Of a stretch of 64,000 nucleotides of DNA, positions 30,731 through 42,224 are shown one piece after another. The position numbers were made by a program, and so were the translations under genes. The notes beneath the pieces were generated by a model. The model did not search any database and was not told where the DNA came from. It worked only from the letters and a program-made list of their open reading frames with translations. This DNA comes from Streptomyces sp. WAC08241 (GTDB taxonomy: Bacteria; Actinomycetota; Actinomycetes; Streptomycetales; Streptomycetaceae), in the NCBI GenBank assembly GCA_007858575.1, contig CP042279.1, forward strand, positions 6,231,001-6,295,000, read 5' to 3'. Numbering within the stretch: the stretch's first letter is position 1; the number at the start of each line of letters is the position of its first letter.

Positions 30731-32377
30731 TCAGCCCGCCTTCAGGACCCTCGCCACCACCGGCCCCGCCGCGTCGCCCCCGTGTCCGCCGGCCTCGACG
30801 ACCGCCGCCGCCGCGAGGTCGCCCGAGTAGCCGGTGAACCAACTGTTGGACGTGCCCTGGCCGTCGACCTCCGCCGAACCGGTCTTCGCGCCCTTGGGGC
30901 CGGGCACCCCGCCATCGCCCGGGTCGCGGTGCCGTCCGGCTCCGTCGCCGTCTCCTTCATCATCTGCCGCAGGCCCGAGGCGATCTCCCCGGGCAGCCGC
31001 TCGGCCGTGGCGAACTCCCGGTCGCCGTACTCCTTCGCCACCAGGTACGGCTGGCGGAAGCCGCCGTCCCGCACGGTCGCGGAGAGCGAGGCGACGTTCA
31101 GGGCGCTCATCGTGACCTTGCCCTGGCCGATGTACGAGGCGGCCGTCTCTCCCCCCGCGACACGGGCACGCTGCCGTCCCACGCCTGCACCCCCACCTGC
31201 CAGGTGAGGCCGATCCCGAAGTAGCGGCGGGCGGTCTCGCCGAGGGCGCCGTCCTCCAGGTCCTTCTCGCCGAGCGGGCCGAGCGCCTTCTTCAGGAAGG
31301 CGGTGTTGCAGGACGTCCTGAAGGCCTTGGCCAGCGTGCCGCCCTTGAAGGAGGAGTGGCCCAGGTTGTGGAAGGTGACGCCCTTCCAGCTCGCCTCGGG
31401 GGAGCACTCGACGGGGCTGCCGGGGCCGCCGAGCCCGTGCTGCATGATCATCGCCGACGTCACGATCTTCATCGTCGAGCCCGGCGCCTGCGCCCCTGGA
31501 ACGCCGTGTTGAAGCCCTCCGCCGGGCTGTTGGCGACCGCCCGTATCGCGCCCGTCGACGGCTCGACCGCCGCCACGGCGGCCCGGGAGTACGCCTTGAC
31601 CGCCTTCTCGGCCGCCGCCTGCGTCCCCGCGTCGATGGTGGTCTCTATCGTGCCGGGCTTGCCCTTCCGCAGGACCAGGAGGGGGTGTCGGCGACGGTCT
31701 CGCTGCCCGAGTCGATCCAGGTCTCGACCCCGGTCGTGCCGCCCGCCCGCGCCCCGTACCGCTGCCGCAGGGTGTCGATGATCAGGCCGAGCGAGGGGTA
31801 CTTCTCCTCGGTCAGCTCGACCCCGTTCCGGTCGACGGCCTTCACGGAGGCGACCTTCGCGGTGCCGGTGCGCAGGGTCGCGCCGGCGGTCAGCTTCGGG
31901 TGGAGGACGGCCGGCCGCCACCGCACCAGCGGCCGGCCGGTGGTCGTCCCCGGACCACGGTCAGCTCGGAGGCGTACGACAGGTCCTTGGACACGCCCTC
32001 GTACGAGACCGTCGCCCGCACCGTGAACGGCACCTTGGTGCCGACCGGCGTCCCGGGGTGATGACCGCCTTCGAGACCTTCGCGCCCTCCTTGTAGGCGA
32101 GCAGCGCGGGACCGGCCGCGACCGGGTCGTTCGTGAGCTGGGCCGCCCTGTCCGACTCCCCGGCCGCCCAGGCCGCCAGGAAGTCCTTCGCGGTGGCCGT
32201 CGTCTCCTCGGGGGTGACGGGCCCCGATCTCTTCTCCGGCACGGCCTCGCTCCGGGTGGCCACGGCCGAGTCGCCGCCCGTGACCCCGTTCCACAGGTTG
32301 TAGCCCCCATAGCCGACCCCGCCCGCGACGACCGCGAAGACCCCTCCGACGACCGCGACCTTGGCTCCACTGCGCAT
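30731..32377 (-). CDS. Penicillin-binding protein (transpeptidase) with MecA-N/NTF2-like domain (about seven frame breaks)
   Basis: About 547 residues. An N-terminal membrane anchor (VAVVGGVFAVVAGGVGYGGY) is followed by an NTF2-like domain (TAKDFLAAWAAGESDRAAQL), a dimerisation region and the transpeptidase. Active-site motifs are all visible: S-x-x-K in APGSTMKIVTSAMIM, S-x-N in SCNTAFLKKAL and K-T-G in KTGSAEVDGQGTSNSWFTG. The breaks lie between 31980 and 30910, mostly in C runs. It cross-links peptidoglycan outside the membrane and is the target of beta-lactams. It probably stands alone; the Pmt gene on the same strand ends 102 bp upstream. Confidence 0.88.
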
Positions 32378-32478
32378 GACCGCGCCTCCCCTCCCCCAGA
32401 CGGCCGTCCAGTCAAGCAGTGGGCTCCCGGGCGTGTCGAGCCACTTCCGTCATGTCCGTCACTCCGGTCCCGGAACCG

Positions 32479-34218
32479 TCACACCCACGTGTCCAGCCAC
32501 ATCCGCCCCCGCCAGTCCTCCAGCGGAATCGGCGTGCCCGTGTAGATGGGCCAGAAATAGATGAAATTCCAGACGATGAGGAGGACGAGACATCCCGCCG
32601 CCACCGCGCCGAAAGTGCGGCGCCTTTCCGTGGAACCGCGGGGCCCGATGAGCGCGCCCAGCATCATGGCCACCGCCAGGCACAGGAAAGGCACGAAGAC
32701 GACCGCGTAGAAAAGGAAGATGGTGCGTTCCTGATAGAGGAACCAGGGGAGCCAGCCGGCCGCGATGCCGCAGGCGATCGCGCCCGCGCGCCAGTCGCGG
32801 CGGAAGGCCCAGCGCCACAGGACGTACAGGATCGCGAAGCAGGCGGCCCACCACAGGAGCGGGGTGCCGAGGGCGAGGACCTCCTGGGCGCACTTCTCCC
32901 CGGCGTCGGCCGGGCAGCCCTTCGTGCCGGGCGCCGGGGACTCGTAGAAGTACGAGACGGGGCGGCCGAGGACGATCCAGGACCAGGGGTTCGACTCGTA
33001 CGTGTGCGGCGAGGTCAGGCCCACGTGGAAGGAGTAGACCTCGGTCTCGTAGTGCCACAGGCTGCGCAGCCAGTCCGGCAGCCAGCCCCAGGTCCCGCCC
33101 CCGTCCAGCTTGTCCTGGTCGGCGGCCCACGTGCGGAAGTAGCCCTTGTCGCCGGCGATCCAGCCGGTCCAGGTCGCCAGATAGGTCGCGATCGCCACCG
33201 GCACCACCGAGACGAACGCCGGGACCAGGTCCTTCCTGATCACCGAGACGTACGGGCGGACCGCGCCCGCCGTGCGCCGCCCGGCCACGTCCCACAGCAC
33301 CGTCATCAGGCCGAAGGCCACCATGACGTACAGGCCGTTCCACTTGGTCGCCGCCGCGAGCCCCAGCATCACGCCGGCCGCGATCCGCCACGGCCGCCAC
33401 CCGAGCCGCAGGGTCTCCGCGACCTCCGCGTCCGGCCGCAGCACCCCTCCTCGTCCTCCGGGAGCGCCGCCGCCAGCCGCTTCCTGACCCGGTCGCGGTC
33501 CAGGACGAGACAGCCGAAGGAGGCGAGCACGAAGAACATCAGCACCTGGTCGAGGAGCGCGGTGCGGCTCATCACGAAGTGCAGCCCGTCGACGGCGAGC
33601 AGCAGGCCCGCCAGACAGCCCAGGAGCGTCGAGCGGAACAGGCGCCGCCCGATCCGGCACAGCATGAGCACCGACAGGGTGCCGAGCAGGGCCACCATGA
33701 AGCGCCAGCCGAACGGCTCGAAGCCGAACAGCTTCTCGCCGGCGCCGATCACCCATTTGCCCATCGGCGGGTGCACGACGTAGCCCGGGTCGGTCGGCAC
33801 GAGGACCGACCCCGGGTCCTTCAGGATCGTCTTGTCGATGTCCTTCGGCCAGGCCCCTCGTACCCCTGGTTGATCAGCGCCCAGGAGTCCTTCGCGTAAT
33901 ACGTCTCGTCGAATATCACCGCGTTCGGCTTGCCCAGGTTCCAGAACCGGAGCAGGCCCGCGACCGCCGTGACCAGGAGCGGACCGCCCCAGGCAAGGAG
34001 CCGCCATAGCTTCTCGGCCCCGTCGGGGCCGACGCCGAGGAACGACCACACGCGCGCGGAGGGACGGGTGTATGGGGGTCGAGCCGCTCCCGCAGCCCGA
34101 TGGGGGCGGCGCGTCCGGCGGGCGGCTCGTAGCCGAAGAGCCGGAGCCGCTGCTGCCACGAAGAGGGCTCTGCCACGGACTGCCGGCCCTCCAGGGTCTC
34201 GGGTGCGGTACTGGTCAC
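32479..34218 (-). CDS. pmt: Protein O-mannosyltransferase, dolichyl-/polyprenyl-phosphate-mannose type (about four frame breaks)
   Basis: About 580 residues of the GT39 family. GTG 34218 begins VTSTAPETLEGRQSVAEPSS. After the first helix comes the catalytic loop AVIFDETYYAKDSWALINQG (Asp-Glu, then YY). VVHPPMGKWVIGAGEKLFG and FRSTLLGCLAGLLLAVDGLHFVMSR follow, then many membrane helices ending IPLEDWRGRMWLDTWV. It transfers mannose from polyprenyl-phosphate-mannose to secreted proteins. It is divergent from rsmI (61 bp between the starts), the arrangement I recall for the streptomycete pmt locus. Breaks near 34065, 33858 and 33440 are one-base losses. Confidence 0.9.
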
Positions 34219-34279
34219 CGCGCCATCGTAGGGAACGCGCCTGTGCGCGTCGCCCGTCCGGGCTGGGAGGATGGCACCC

Positions 34280-35178
34280 GTGACAGGAACGCTGGTACTC
34301 GCAGGGACCCCCATCGGCGACATCGCGGACGCCCCGCCCCGGCTCGCCACCGAGCTGCAGAGCGCGGACATCGTGGCCGCCGAGGACACCCGCAGGCTGC
34401 GCGGCCTGACCCGGGCGCTCGGCATCCACACCTCCGGGCGCGTCGTCTCCTACTTCGAGGGCAACGAGTCCGCCCGGACGCCCGAGCTGGTGGAGGCGCT
34501 GGTCGGCGGGGCGCGGGTGCTGCTCGTGACCGACGCGGGCATGCCGTCCGTGTCGGACCCCGGCTACCGGCTCGTCGCCGCCGCCGTCGAGGAGGGCGTC
34601 AGGGTGACGGCCGTGCCCGGCCCGTCCGCCGTCCTCACCGCCCTCGCCCTCTCCGGGCTGCCCGTCGACCGCTTCTGCTTCGAGGGCTTCCTGCCCAGGA
34701 AGGCCGGCGAGCGCCTCGGGAAGCTGCGCGAGGTCGCGGACGAGCGGCGGACCCTCGTCTACTTCGAGGCCCCGCACCGCCTCGACGACACCCTCGCCGC
34801 GATGGCTGAGGTCTTCGGCGCCGACCGCCGGGCCGCCGTCTGCCGCGAGCCGACCAAGACGTACGAGGAGGTCAAGCGCGGCCCGCTGGCCGATCTGGCG
34901 GCCTGGGCGGCCGAGGGCGTACGGGGCGAGATCACCGTCGTCGTCGAGGGCGCCCCGGAGACCGGACCCGCCGCGCTCGACGCGGAGGAGCTGGTGCGCA
35001 GGGTGCGGGTGCGCGAGGAGGCGGGGAGCGGCGCAAGGAGGCGATCGCCGCCGTCGCGGCCGAGGCGGGCCTTCCCAAGAGGGAGGTGTTCGATGCCGTC
35101 GTCGCGGCAAAGAACGCGGCCGCACAGGATCCCGGAAAGGCTGCGCGGGGCCCCGGAAACGGTAAAGAGCTAATCTGA
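34280..35178 (+). CDS. rsmI: 16S rRNA C1402 2'-O-methyltransferase RsmI (one frame break)
   Basis: About 299 residues of the tetrapyrrole-methylase (SpoU-unrelated) fold. VTGTLVLAGTPIGDIADAPP at the start, AEDTRRLRGLTRALGI, VLLVTDAGMPSVSDPGYRLV, VPGPSAVLTALALSGLPVDR and FEGFLPRK are all RsmI signatures. I prefer GTG 34280 because GGGAGG at 34265-34270 is correctly spaced for it and touches ATG 34271. One base is lost near 35030; the tail then reads KEAIAAVAAEAGLPKREVFD and ends at 35178. It methylates the ribose of C1402 in the decoding centre. Confidence 0.9.
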
Positions 35179-35316
35179 AAGGCAAAGCCGAAACCGGCGC
35201 CGGGACTCTTCACAGGGCGCTTGGCAAGGGAAGGGCCAAAAGCCTTCCATGGTTCGACCCGCGCTGATGCGCTCCGGCCCGAAAAGGCGTCCACTGATCA
35301 GTGGAGAGGAGCTGGC

Positions 35317-35731
35317 ATGAGCGAGATCACCGGCACCGGCATATCCGTCGCGCACGAGGCGTACGCCTTCGCCTGCATGCGCTGCGGATACGGCTGGGAG
35401 CAGGCGTACGACATCGAGCACCACGTCGACGCCGCCGGCCAGGAATTCGTCGTCTACAAGGCCGGGGAGAGCGGGTCCCGTCCCCGCTGTCCCGACCCAC
35501 CTGCATGAACTGCGGCGGCCACGTCGTCAGGATCATGCGCGCGGGACAGGTGTCCTCGGTGCTCGACCTGATCGCCGCGACGGAGAAGCACGGGCGCGGG
35601 TCCAGGGAGACCAAGCCGGTCGGGCCCGCCGGGCCCATCGGACAGGAACTGACCGAGGGCCCGACGTCCCGCCGGTGCCGCACCACTGGCACCTGTCGGA
35701 CCTCCTGCACCCCTTCCGGAAGCGCGGATAG
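35317..35731 (+). CDS. Zinc-ribbon hypothetical protein (two frame breaks)
   Basis: About 138 residues. ATG 35317 has GAGAGGAG upstream. The start EAYAFACMRCGYGWEQAYDI carries C-x-x-C; after the break near 35490 a second pair appears in CPTCMNCGGHVVRIMRAG, giving a four-Cys zinc ribbon. The end restores as PPVPHHWHLSDLLHPFRKRG. It is conserved in streptomycetes as far as I recall, with no known function. Possibly a small nucleic-acid- or protein-binding factor. The 138-bp gap before it holds a short hairpin (GGAAGG...CCTTCC at about 35229-35248). Confidence 0.65.
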
Positions 35732-35830
35732 CGCGGACAGCGCGGGCAGTGCCGGCAGCGCGAGGAGCCGGGAAGGGCCGGACGCCGGAGCTCGTGGCCC
35801 CGTACGGGCGGTCCTCGTACGATCGGGGCC

Positions 35831-36695
35831 ATGAGTGCCAAGGACGCCCCGCCGCCGCTGCCCGAACCCCTCCTCGTGGAGGTCGCGGACTCGCACACCC
35901 ACCTGGACCTCCAGTCCGGGACCGTCGAGGAGGCCCTGGTGAAGGCCGCCGCCGTCGGCGTCACCACGGTCGTGCAGGTCGGCTGCGACGTGAAGGGCTC
36001 CCGGTGGGCCGCCGAGACGGCCGCCGCCCACGAGAACGTGCACGCGGCCGTCGCGCTGCACCCCAACGAGGCCCCCGGATCGTCCTGGGGACCCCGACGG
36101 CCGGTCCCGGCAGGGGGCCAGGGAGGGCGGCGGGGACGCGGCCCTCGACGACGCGCTCACCGAGATCGACCGGCTCGCCGCCCTGCCGCACGTGCGCGGG
36201 GTCGGCGAGACCGGCCTCGACTTCTTCCGCACGGGACCCGAGGGCGTCGCCGCGCAGGAGCGCTCCTTCCGGGCCCACATCGAGATCGCCAAGCGGCACG
36301 GCAAGGCGCTCGTCATCCACGACCGCGAGGCCCACGCCGACGTGCTGCGCGTCCTGGACGAGGAGGGCGCCCCCGAGCGGACCGTCTTCCACTGCTACTC
36401 CGGCGACGCGGAGATGGCGGAGATCTGCGCGGCCAAGGGCTACTACATGTCCTTCGCCGGCAACGTCACCTTCAAGAACGCCCAGCCGCTCCGGGACGCC
36501 CTCGCGGTCGCCCCCTGGAGCTGGTCCTCGTCGAGACCGACGCCCCTTCCTCACCCCGGCGCTCTTCCGGGGCCGCCCCAACGCCCGTACCTGATCCCGG
36601 TCACCGTCCGGGCCATGGCGGAGGTGCGCGGGATCGGGGAGAACGAGCTGGCGGAGGCGATCGCGGTGAACACGGCCCGCGCGTTCGACTACTGA
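35831..36695 (+). CDS. tatD: TatD-family metal-dependent hydrolase (frame breaks)
   Basis: About 290 residues. Metal ligands are visible: H-x-H in VADSHTHLDL, Glu in HVRGVGETGLDFF, His in ALVIHDREAHADV, His in RTVFHCYSGDAEM and Asp in VLVETDAPFLTPALFRG (restored from breaks near 36517-36550). Other breaks fall near 36085-36150, in the low-complexity insert. TatD proteins are 3'-5' DNases and quality-control enzymes. It lies between the zinc-ribbon gene and rpf, upstream of rsmA, a conserved order in actinobacteria. Confidence 0.87.
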
Positions 36696-36794
36696 TCCCG
36701 GGGCCGCCCCTGCGGTCACCGATCCATAACGGTTACGGGAAGTGGTCGGGTCGTCGTGGAGCGTGATCGGGGCCGGGGCTAGGGTCCCGGCCTC

Positions 36795-38188
36795 GTGAGC
36801 ACTTCCCAGGGCAGTCACCGGGCCGGGCGCCGGGGCGCGGCCCCACCGCCCCCACCGCCCCCACCGCCCCCACCGCCTTCTCCGGCCTCTCCGTCCACGA
36901 GCAGCCGACGCAGGCGGCCCCGCTGGTCGTGCTGCCCTCTTCGGGAGCCCCCGGCACCGCGCCCGCCCCCGGGGAGCCCCCGGCACCGTCCCCGGCCAGG
37001 GCACCCGCGCCGGGGCCCGCCGAGCCGCCCGCCGCCGCAGGACCTCCGGATCCGCCACCGGCTCCTCCGGAGCCCCCGGCCTCGCGAAGTCCGCCGGAGA
37101 CGGCCTGAGGCGACTCGTCCCGCAGGCCCTCGTCGTCGCCTTCCTCGCCGGCGGCACCACCGCCTTCGTCGCCGACGACAAGGCCGTCCGCCTCTCCGTC
37201 GACGGCGTCCCCGCACCCTGCACACCTTCGCCGACGACGTCGGCGAACTCCCTCGCCGACGAGGGCCTGGCCGTCGACGGGCACGACATCGTCGCCCCCG
37301 CCCCCGGCGAGCCCCTCGCCGACGGCGACGAGGTCGTGGTCCGCTACGGACGCCCGGTCGCCCTCACTCCTCGACGGCCGGCGCCACCAGGTGTGGACGA
37401 CGGCCCGCAGCGTCGAGGAGGCGCTGCGCCAGTTCGGGGTCCGCGCGGAGGGCGCCCACCTCTCGGTCTCCCGCTCGGCCGCCATCTCCCGGCACGGCCT
37501 CGCCCTCGACGTGCGCACCGAGCGGGCCGTCACCTTCCTCGCCGACGGACGCGAGCGGACCGTCCGCACCAACGCCGCCACCGTCCGCGAGGCGCTCGCC
37601 GAGACCGGGATCACCCTCTCCGGGCAGGACGCCCTCTCCGTGGACCCCGGCTCCTTCCCCCGCGACGGCCAGACGGTCACCGTGCTGCGGATCACCGACA
37701 GCAGGCGGGTGCGCGAGGAGACCGTCCCGTACGCCGTCGAGCGGATCCGCGACCCGGAGCTGTTCGCCGGGACCGAGGTCGTCGAACGGCAGGGCGTCCA
37801 CGGCGTCCGCCGCGTCACGTACGCCCTGCGCTCGGTCAACGGCGTCCAGGGGCGGCCCCGCCGGATCGGCGAGGAGATCGTCCGCGAGCCCGTCAGCCGC
37901 ACGGTGCGGATCGGCACCCGCCGCCCGCCCGCCTCCGTCTCCGGCGCCGACGGCCTCGACTGGGGCGCGCTCGCCGCCTGCGAGTCCGGCGGCCGGCCGG
38001 ACGCCGTCGACCCCTCGGGGACGTACGGCGGGCTCTACCAGTTCGACCCCGCCACCTGGCGCGCGCTCGGCGGCACCGGCACCGCCCAGGACGCGCCCGC
38101 CGCCGAGCAGACCTTCCGGGCGAAGAAGCTGTACGTGCAGCGGGGCGCGAGCCCGTGGCCCCACTGCGGACGCAGGCTCCGGGGGTGA
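36795..38188 (+). CDS. rpfB: Resuscitation-promoting factor, RpfB type (about four frame breaks)
   Basis: About 466 residues. A long polyproline N-terminus (from CCACCGCCC repeats at 36842-36880) and a membrane/signal helix LVPQALVVAFLAGGTTAFVA are followed by three DUF348 repeats (VRLSVDGVPRTLHTFADDVG; LDGRRHQVWTTARSVEEALR; VTFLADGRERTVRTNAATVR). A G5 domain follows (RVREETVPYAVERIRDPELF), then a C-terminal Rpf lytic domain LDWGALAACESGGRPDAVDP with the catalytic Glu in ACESGG, and YGGLYQFDPATWRALGGTG. It is a secreted muralytic enzyme acting in spore germination and regrowth. GTG 36795 is the likely start. The order rpf-rsmA-ispE is typical. Confidence 0.88.
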
Positions 38189-38231
38189 GCGCGCGGCGGG
38201 CCGTGCGACGGGCAAGCCCTAGTCTGTACCG

Positions 38232-39101
38232 GTGAGCGACACCACCGGTTCCGAAACCCCGACGCCCTCCTCGGCCCCGCCGACATCCGTGAGCTGGCCG
38301 CCGTCCTCGGCGTTCGCCCCACGAAGCAGAAGGGCCAGAACTTCGTCATCGACGCCAACACCGTCCGGCGGATCGTCCGCACGGCCGGGGTGCGTCCCGA
38401 CGACGTGGTCGTGGAGGTGGGCCCCGGTCTCGGCTCCTCACCCTGGCCCTCCTGGAGGCCGCGGACCGGGTGACCGCCGTCGAGATCGACGACGTGCTCG
38501 CCGCCGCGCTGCCCGCCACGATCGAGGCCCGGATGCCTGCCCGCGCCGACCGCTTCGCGCTCGTGCACTCCGACGCCATGCTGGTCCAGGAGCTCCCGGG
38601 CCCGGCGCCGACCGCGCTCGTCGCGAACCTGCCGTACAACGTGGCCGTGCCCGTCCTGCTGCACATGCTGGAGCGCTTCCCGAGCATCGAGCGGACCCTC
38701 GTCATGGTCCAGGCCGAGGTCGCGGACCGGCTCGCCGCCCGGCCGGGGAACAAGGTGTACGGCGTGCCGTCGGTGAAGGCCAACTGGTACGCCGAGGTGA
38801 AGCGGGCCGGCGCCATCGGCCGCAACGTCTTCGGCCCGCGCCGAACGTCGACTCCGGCCTGGTCTCCCTGGTCCGCCGCACCGAGCCGCTCGCGACCACC
38901 GCCACCCGGCGGGAGGTCTTCGCGGTCGTCGACGCGGCCTTCGCACAGCGCCGCAAGACCCTCCGCGCGGCCCTCGCGACCTGGGCGGGCTCCCCGGCGG
39001 CGGCCGAGGAGGCCCTGGTGAAGGCCGGGATCTCGCCGCAGGCGCGCGGCGAGGCCCTGACGGTGGAGGAGTTCGCGCGGATCGCGGAGGCGAAGGCATG
39101 A
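38232..39101 (+). CDS. rsmA: 16S rRNA dimethyladenosine transferase RsmA/KsgA (three frame breaks)
   Basis: About 291 residues. After a short leader the fold reads RELAAVLGVRPTKQKGQNFV then the SAM motif VEVGPGLGSLTLALLE, VTAVEIDDVLAAALP, and the adenine-binding motif IV LVANLPYNVAVPVLL. VMVQAEVADRLAARPGNKVY and RREVFAVVDAAFAQRRKTLR follow. Breaks near 38275, 38440 and 38845 are one-base losses. It dimethylates A1518 and A1519 of 16S rRNA, a late check in small-subunit assembly; loss gives kasugamycin resistance. The stop overlaps the ispE start (ATGA). Confidence 0.93.
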   Translation: MSDTTGSETPTPSSAPPTSVSWPPSSAFAPRSRRARTSSSTPTPSGGSSARPGCVPTTWSWRWAPVSAPHPGPPGGRGPGDRRRDRRRARRRAARHDRGPDACPRRPLRARALRRHAGPGAPGPGADRARREPAVQRGRARPAAHAGALPEHRADPRHGPGRGRGPARRPAGEQGVRRAVGEGQLVRRGEAGRRHRPQRLRPAPNVDSGLVSLVRRTEPLATTATRREVFAVVDAAFAQRRKTLRAALATWAGSPAAAEEALVKAGISPQARGEALTVEEFARIAEAKA

Positions 39102-40177
39102 GCGGCGGTACGGAGGCGGTGCGCGGCGGTACCGGCGGTACGGAGCCGGTGCGCGGCGATGCCGGCGGTACGGAGCCGGTGGAGGCCGCTGTGGAGCCGG
39201 TGCGCGGCGCTACCGGCGGCAGTACGGACCCGGTCGGCGACCGCGCGCACGGCGGCGGCACACACGGCGGCGGCGGGCCGCGCTCCGTCACCGTCCGCGT
39301 GCCCGCCAAGGTCAACGTCCGGCTCGCGGTCGGCGCCGCCCGCCCCGACGGCTTCCACGACCTGGCCAACGTCTTCCTCGCGGTCTCCTCCACGACGAGG
39401 TGACCGCCACCCCGCCGAGACGCTGACGGTCACCTGCGAGGGCCCGGACGCCGACAAGGTGCCGCTCGACCGCACCAACCTCGCCGCCCGCGCCGCCGAG
39501 CTGCTCGCCGCCCGGCACGGCATCGCCCCGGACGTGCACCTGCACATCGCCAAGGACATCCCGGTGGCCGGCGGCATGGCCGGCGGCAGCGCGGACGGGG
39601 CGGGCGCGCTGCTCGCGTGCGACGCGCTCTGGGGCCTGGACACCCCCGCGCCGAACTCCTCGACATCTGCGCCGAGCTGGGCTCCGACGTGCCGTTCAGC
39701 CTGGTCGGCGGGGCGGCGCTGGGCACCGGCCGGGGCGAGAGGCTGACGGAGCTGCCGGTGGGCGGCGACTTCCACTGGGTGTTCGCCCTCGCGGACGGCG
39801 GGCTCTCGACCCCGGTCGTCTTCGGCGAGTTCGACCGGCTCACCGAGGGCACGGACGTCCCCGAACCGGCCGCCCCGCCCGCCCTCCTGGAGGCCCTGCG
39901 CACCGGCGACACCACCGCCCTCGCGGGCACCCTCGCCAACGACCTCCAGGCCCCGGCGCTCTCCCTGCGCCCCTCGCTCGCCGCGACCCTGGCGGCCGGC
40001 ACCGACGCGGGCGCCCTCGCCGCACTGGTCTCGGGCTCGGGCCCGACGACCGCGTTCCTGGTGAAGGACGCGGAGGCGGCGAGGACGGTCGCCGCCGCCC
40101 TGACCGCCTCGGGCACCTGCCGCACGGCCCGCACGGCGACGTCCCCGGCGGCGGGCGCGACGATCCTGGCGCCCTGA
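39098..40177 (+). CDS. ispE: 4-diphosphocytidyl-2-C-methyl-D-erythritol kinase with repeat-rich N-terminal extension (three frame breaks)
   Basis: MEP-pathway kinase of isoprenoid synthesis. The GHMP fold begins SVTVRVPAKVNVRLAVGAAR at about residue 64. The ATP loop PVAGGMAGGSADGAGALLAC and the C-terminal SGSGPTTAFLVKDAEAARTV are clear. It is preceded by about 60 residues of GGTEPVRG-like repeats, which usual IspE lacks. The ATG overlaps the rsmA stop (ATGA), and no other clear start with a ribosome site was seen before the fold, so the extension is probably translated. Breaks near 39392, 39415 and 39655 are one-base losses. Confidence 0.88.
39100..39245 (+). repeat. Degenerate tandem repeat in the ispE 5' end
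   Basis: Units built on GGCGGTACGGAGCCGGTGCG recur at about 39104, 39131, 39167 and, more degenerate, at 39190 and 39215. They encode GGTE-VRG, GGTEPVRG, GGTEPVEA, VEPVRG and GGSTDPVG. The repeat lies wholly between the rsmA stop and the IspE fold. Confidence 0.65.
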
Positions 40178-40310
40178 GTCCGCGTCCCGGCGGGACGGCC
40201 GCCCGCACGGGCGGTCCGGGCGCCGCCGGGCCCGTCACGGACACCCGGCGGGCGAGCGGCCGTGCCGACGTACCCTGGACGTCGATCGATCACCCCGTAC
40301 AGGAGTCAAC

Positions 40311-42114
<1,804 letters not shown>

Positions 42115-42129
42115 CAAGGGTATCACAGG

Positions 42130-42162
42130 CCGGTCCTCCCTTGGGAACAAGGGGTGGACCGG
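42130..42162 (+). terminator. Terminator after the ABC-F gene
   Basis: CCGGTCC (42130-42136) pairs with GGACCGG (42156-42162), with an inner CCC/GGG stem, followed by TCGCTTTT. Confidence 0.75.
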
Positions 42163-42224
42163 TCGCTTTTGCGCCATCGCGTGAGTGGTAGAAAGAAACC
42201 CGTTCACGCCTAGGGGAACCAGTC

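Noticed and set aside
36696..36794. c-di-AMP (ydaO-type) riboswitch before the rpf gene
   Set aside because: Only about 100 bp lie between tatD and rpf, with no recognisable ydaO core. The known riboswitch precedes a different rpf gene (rpfA).
36842..36880. CRISPR-like short repeats (CCACCGCCC units)
   Set aside because: These are contiguous polyproline codons at the start of rpf, with no spacers.
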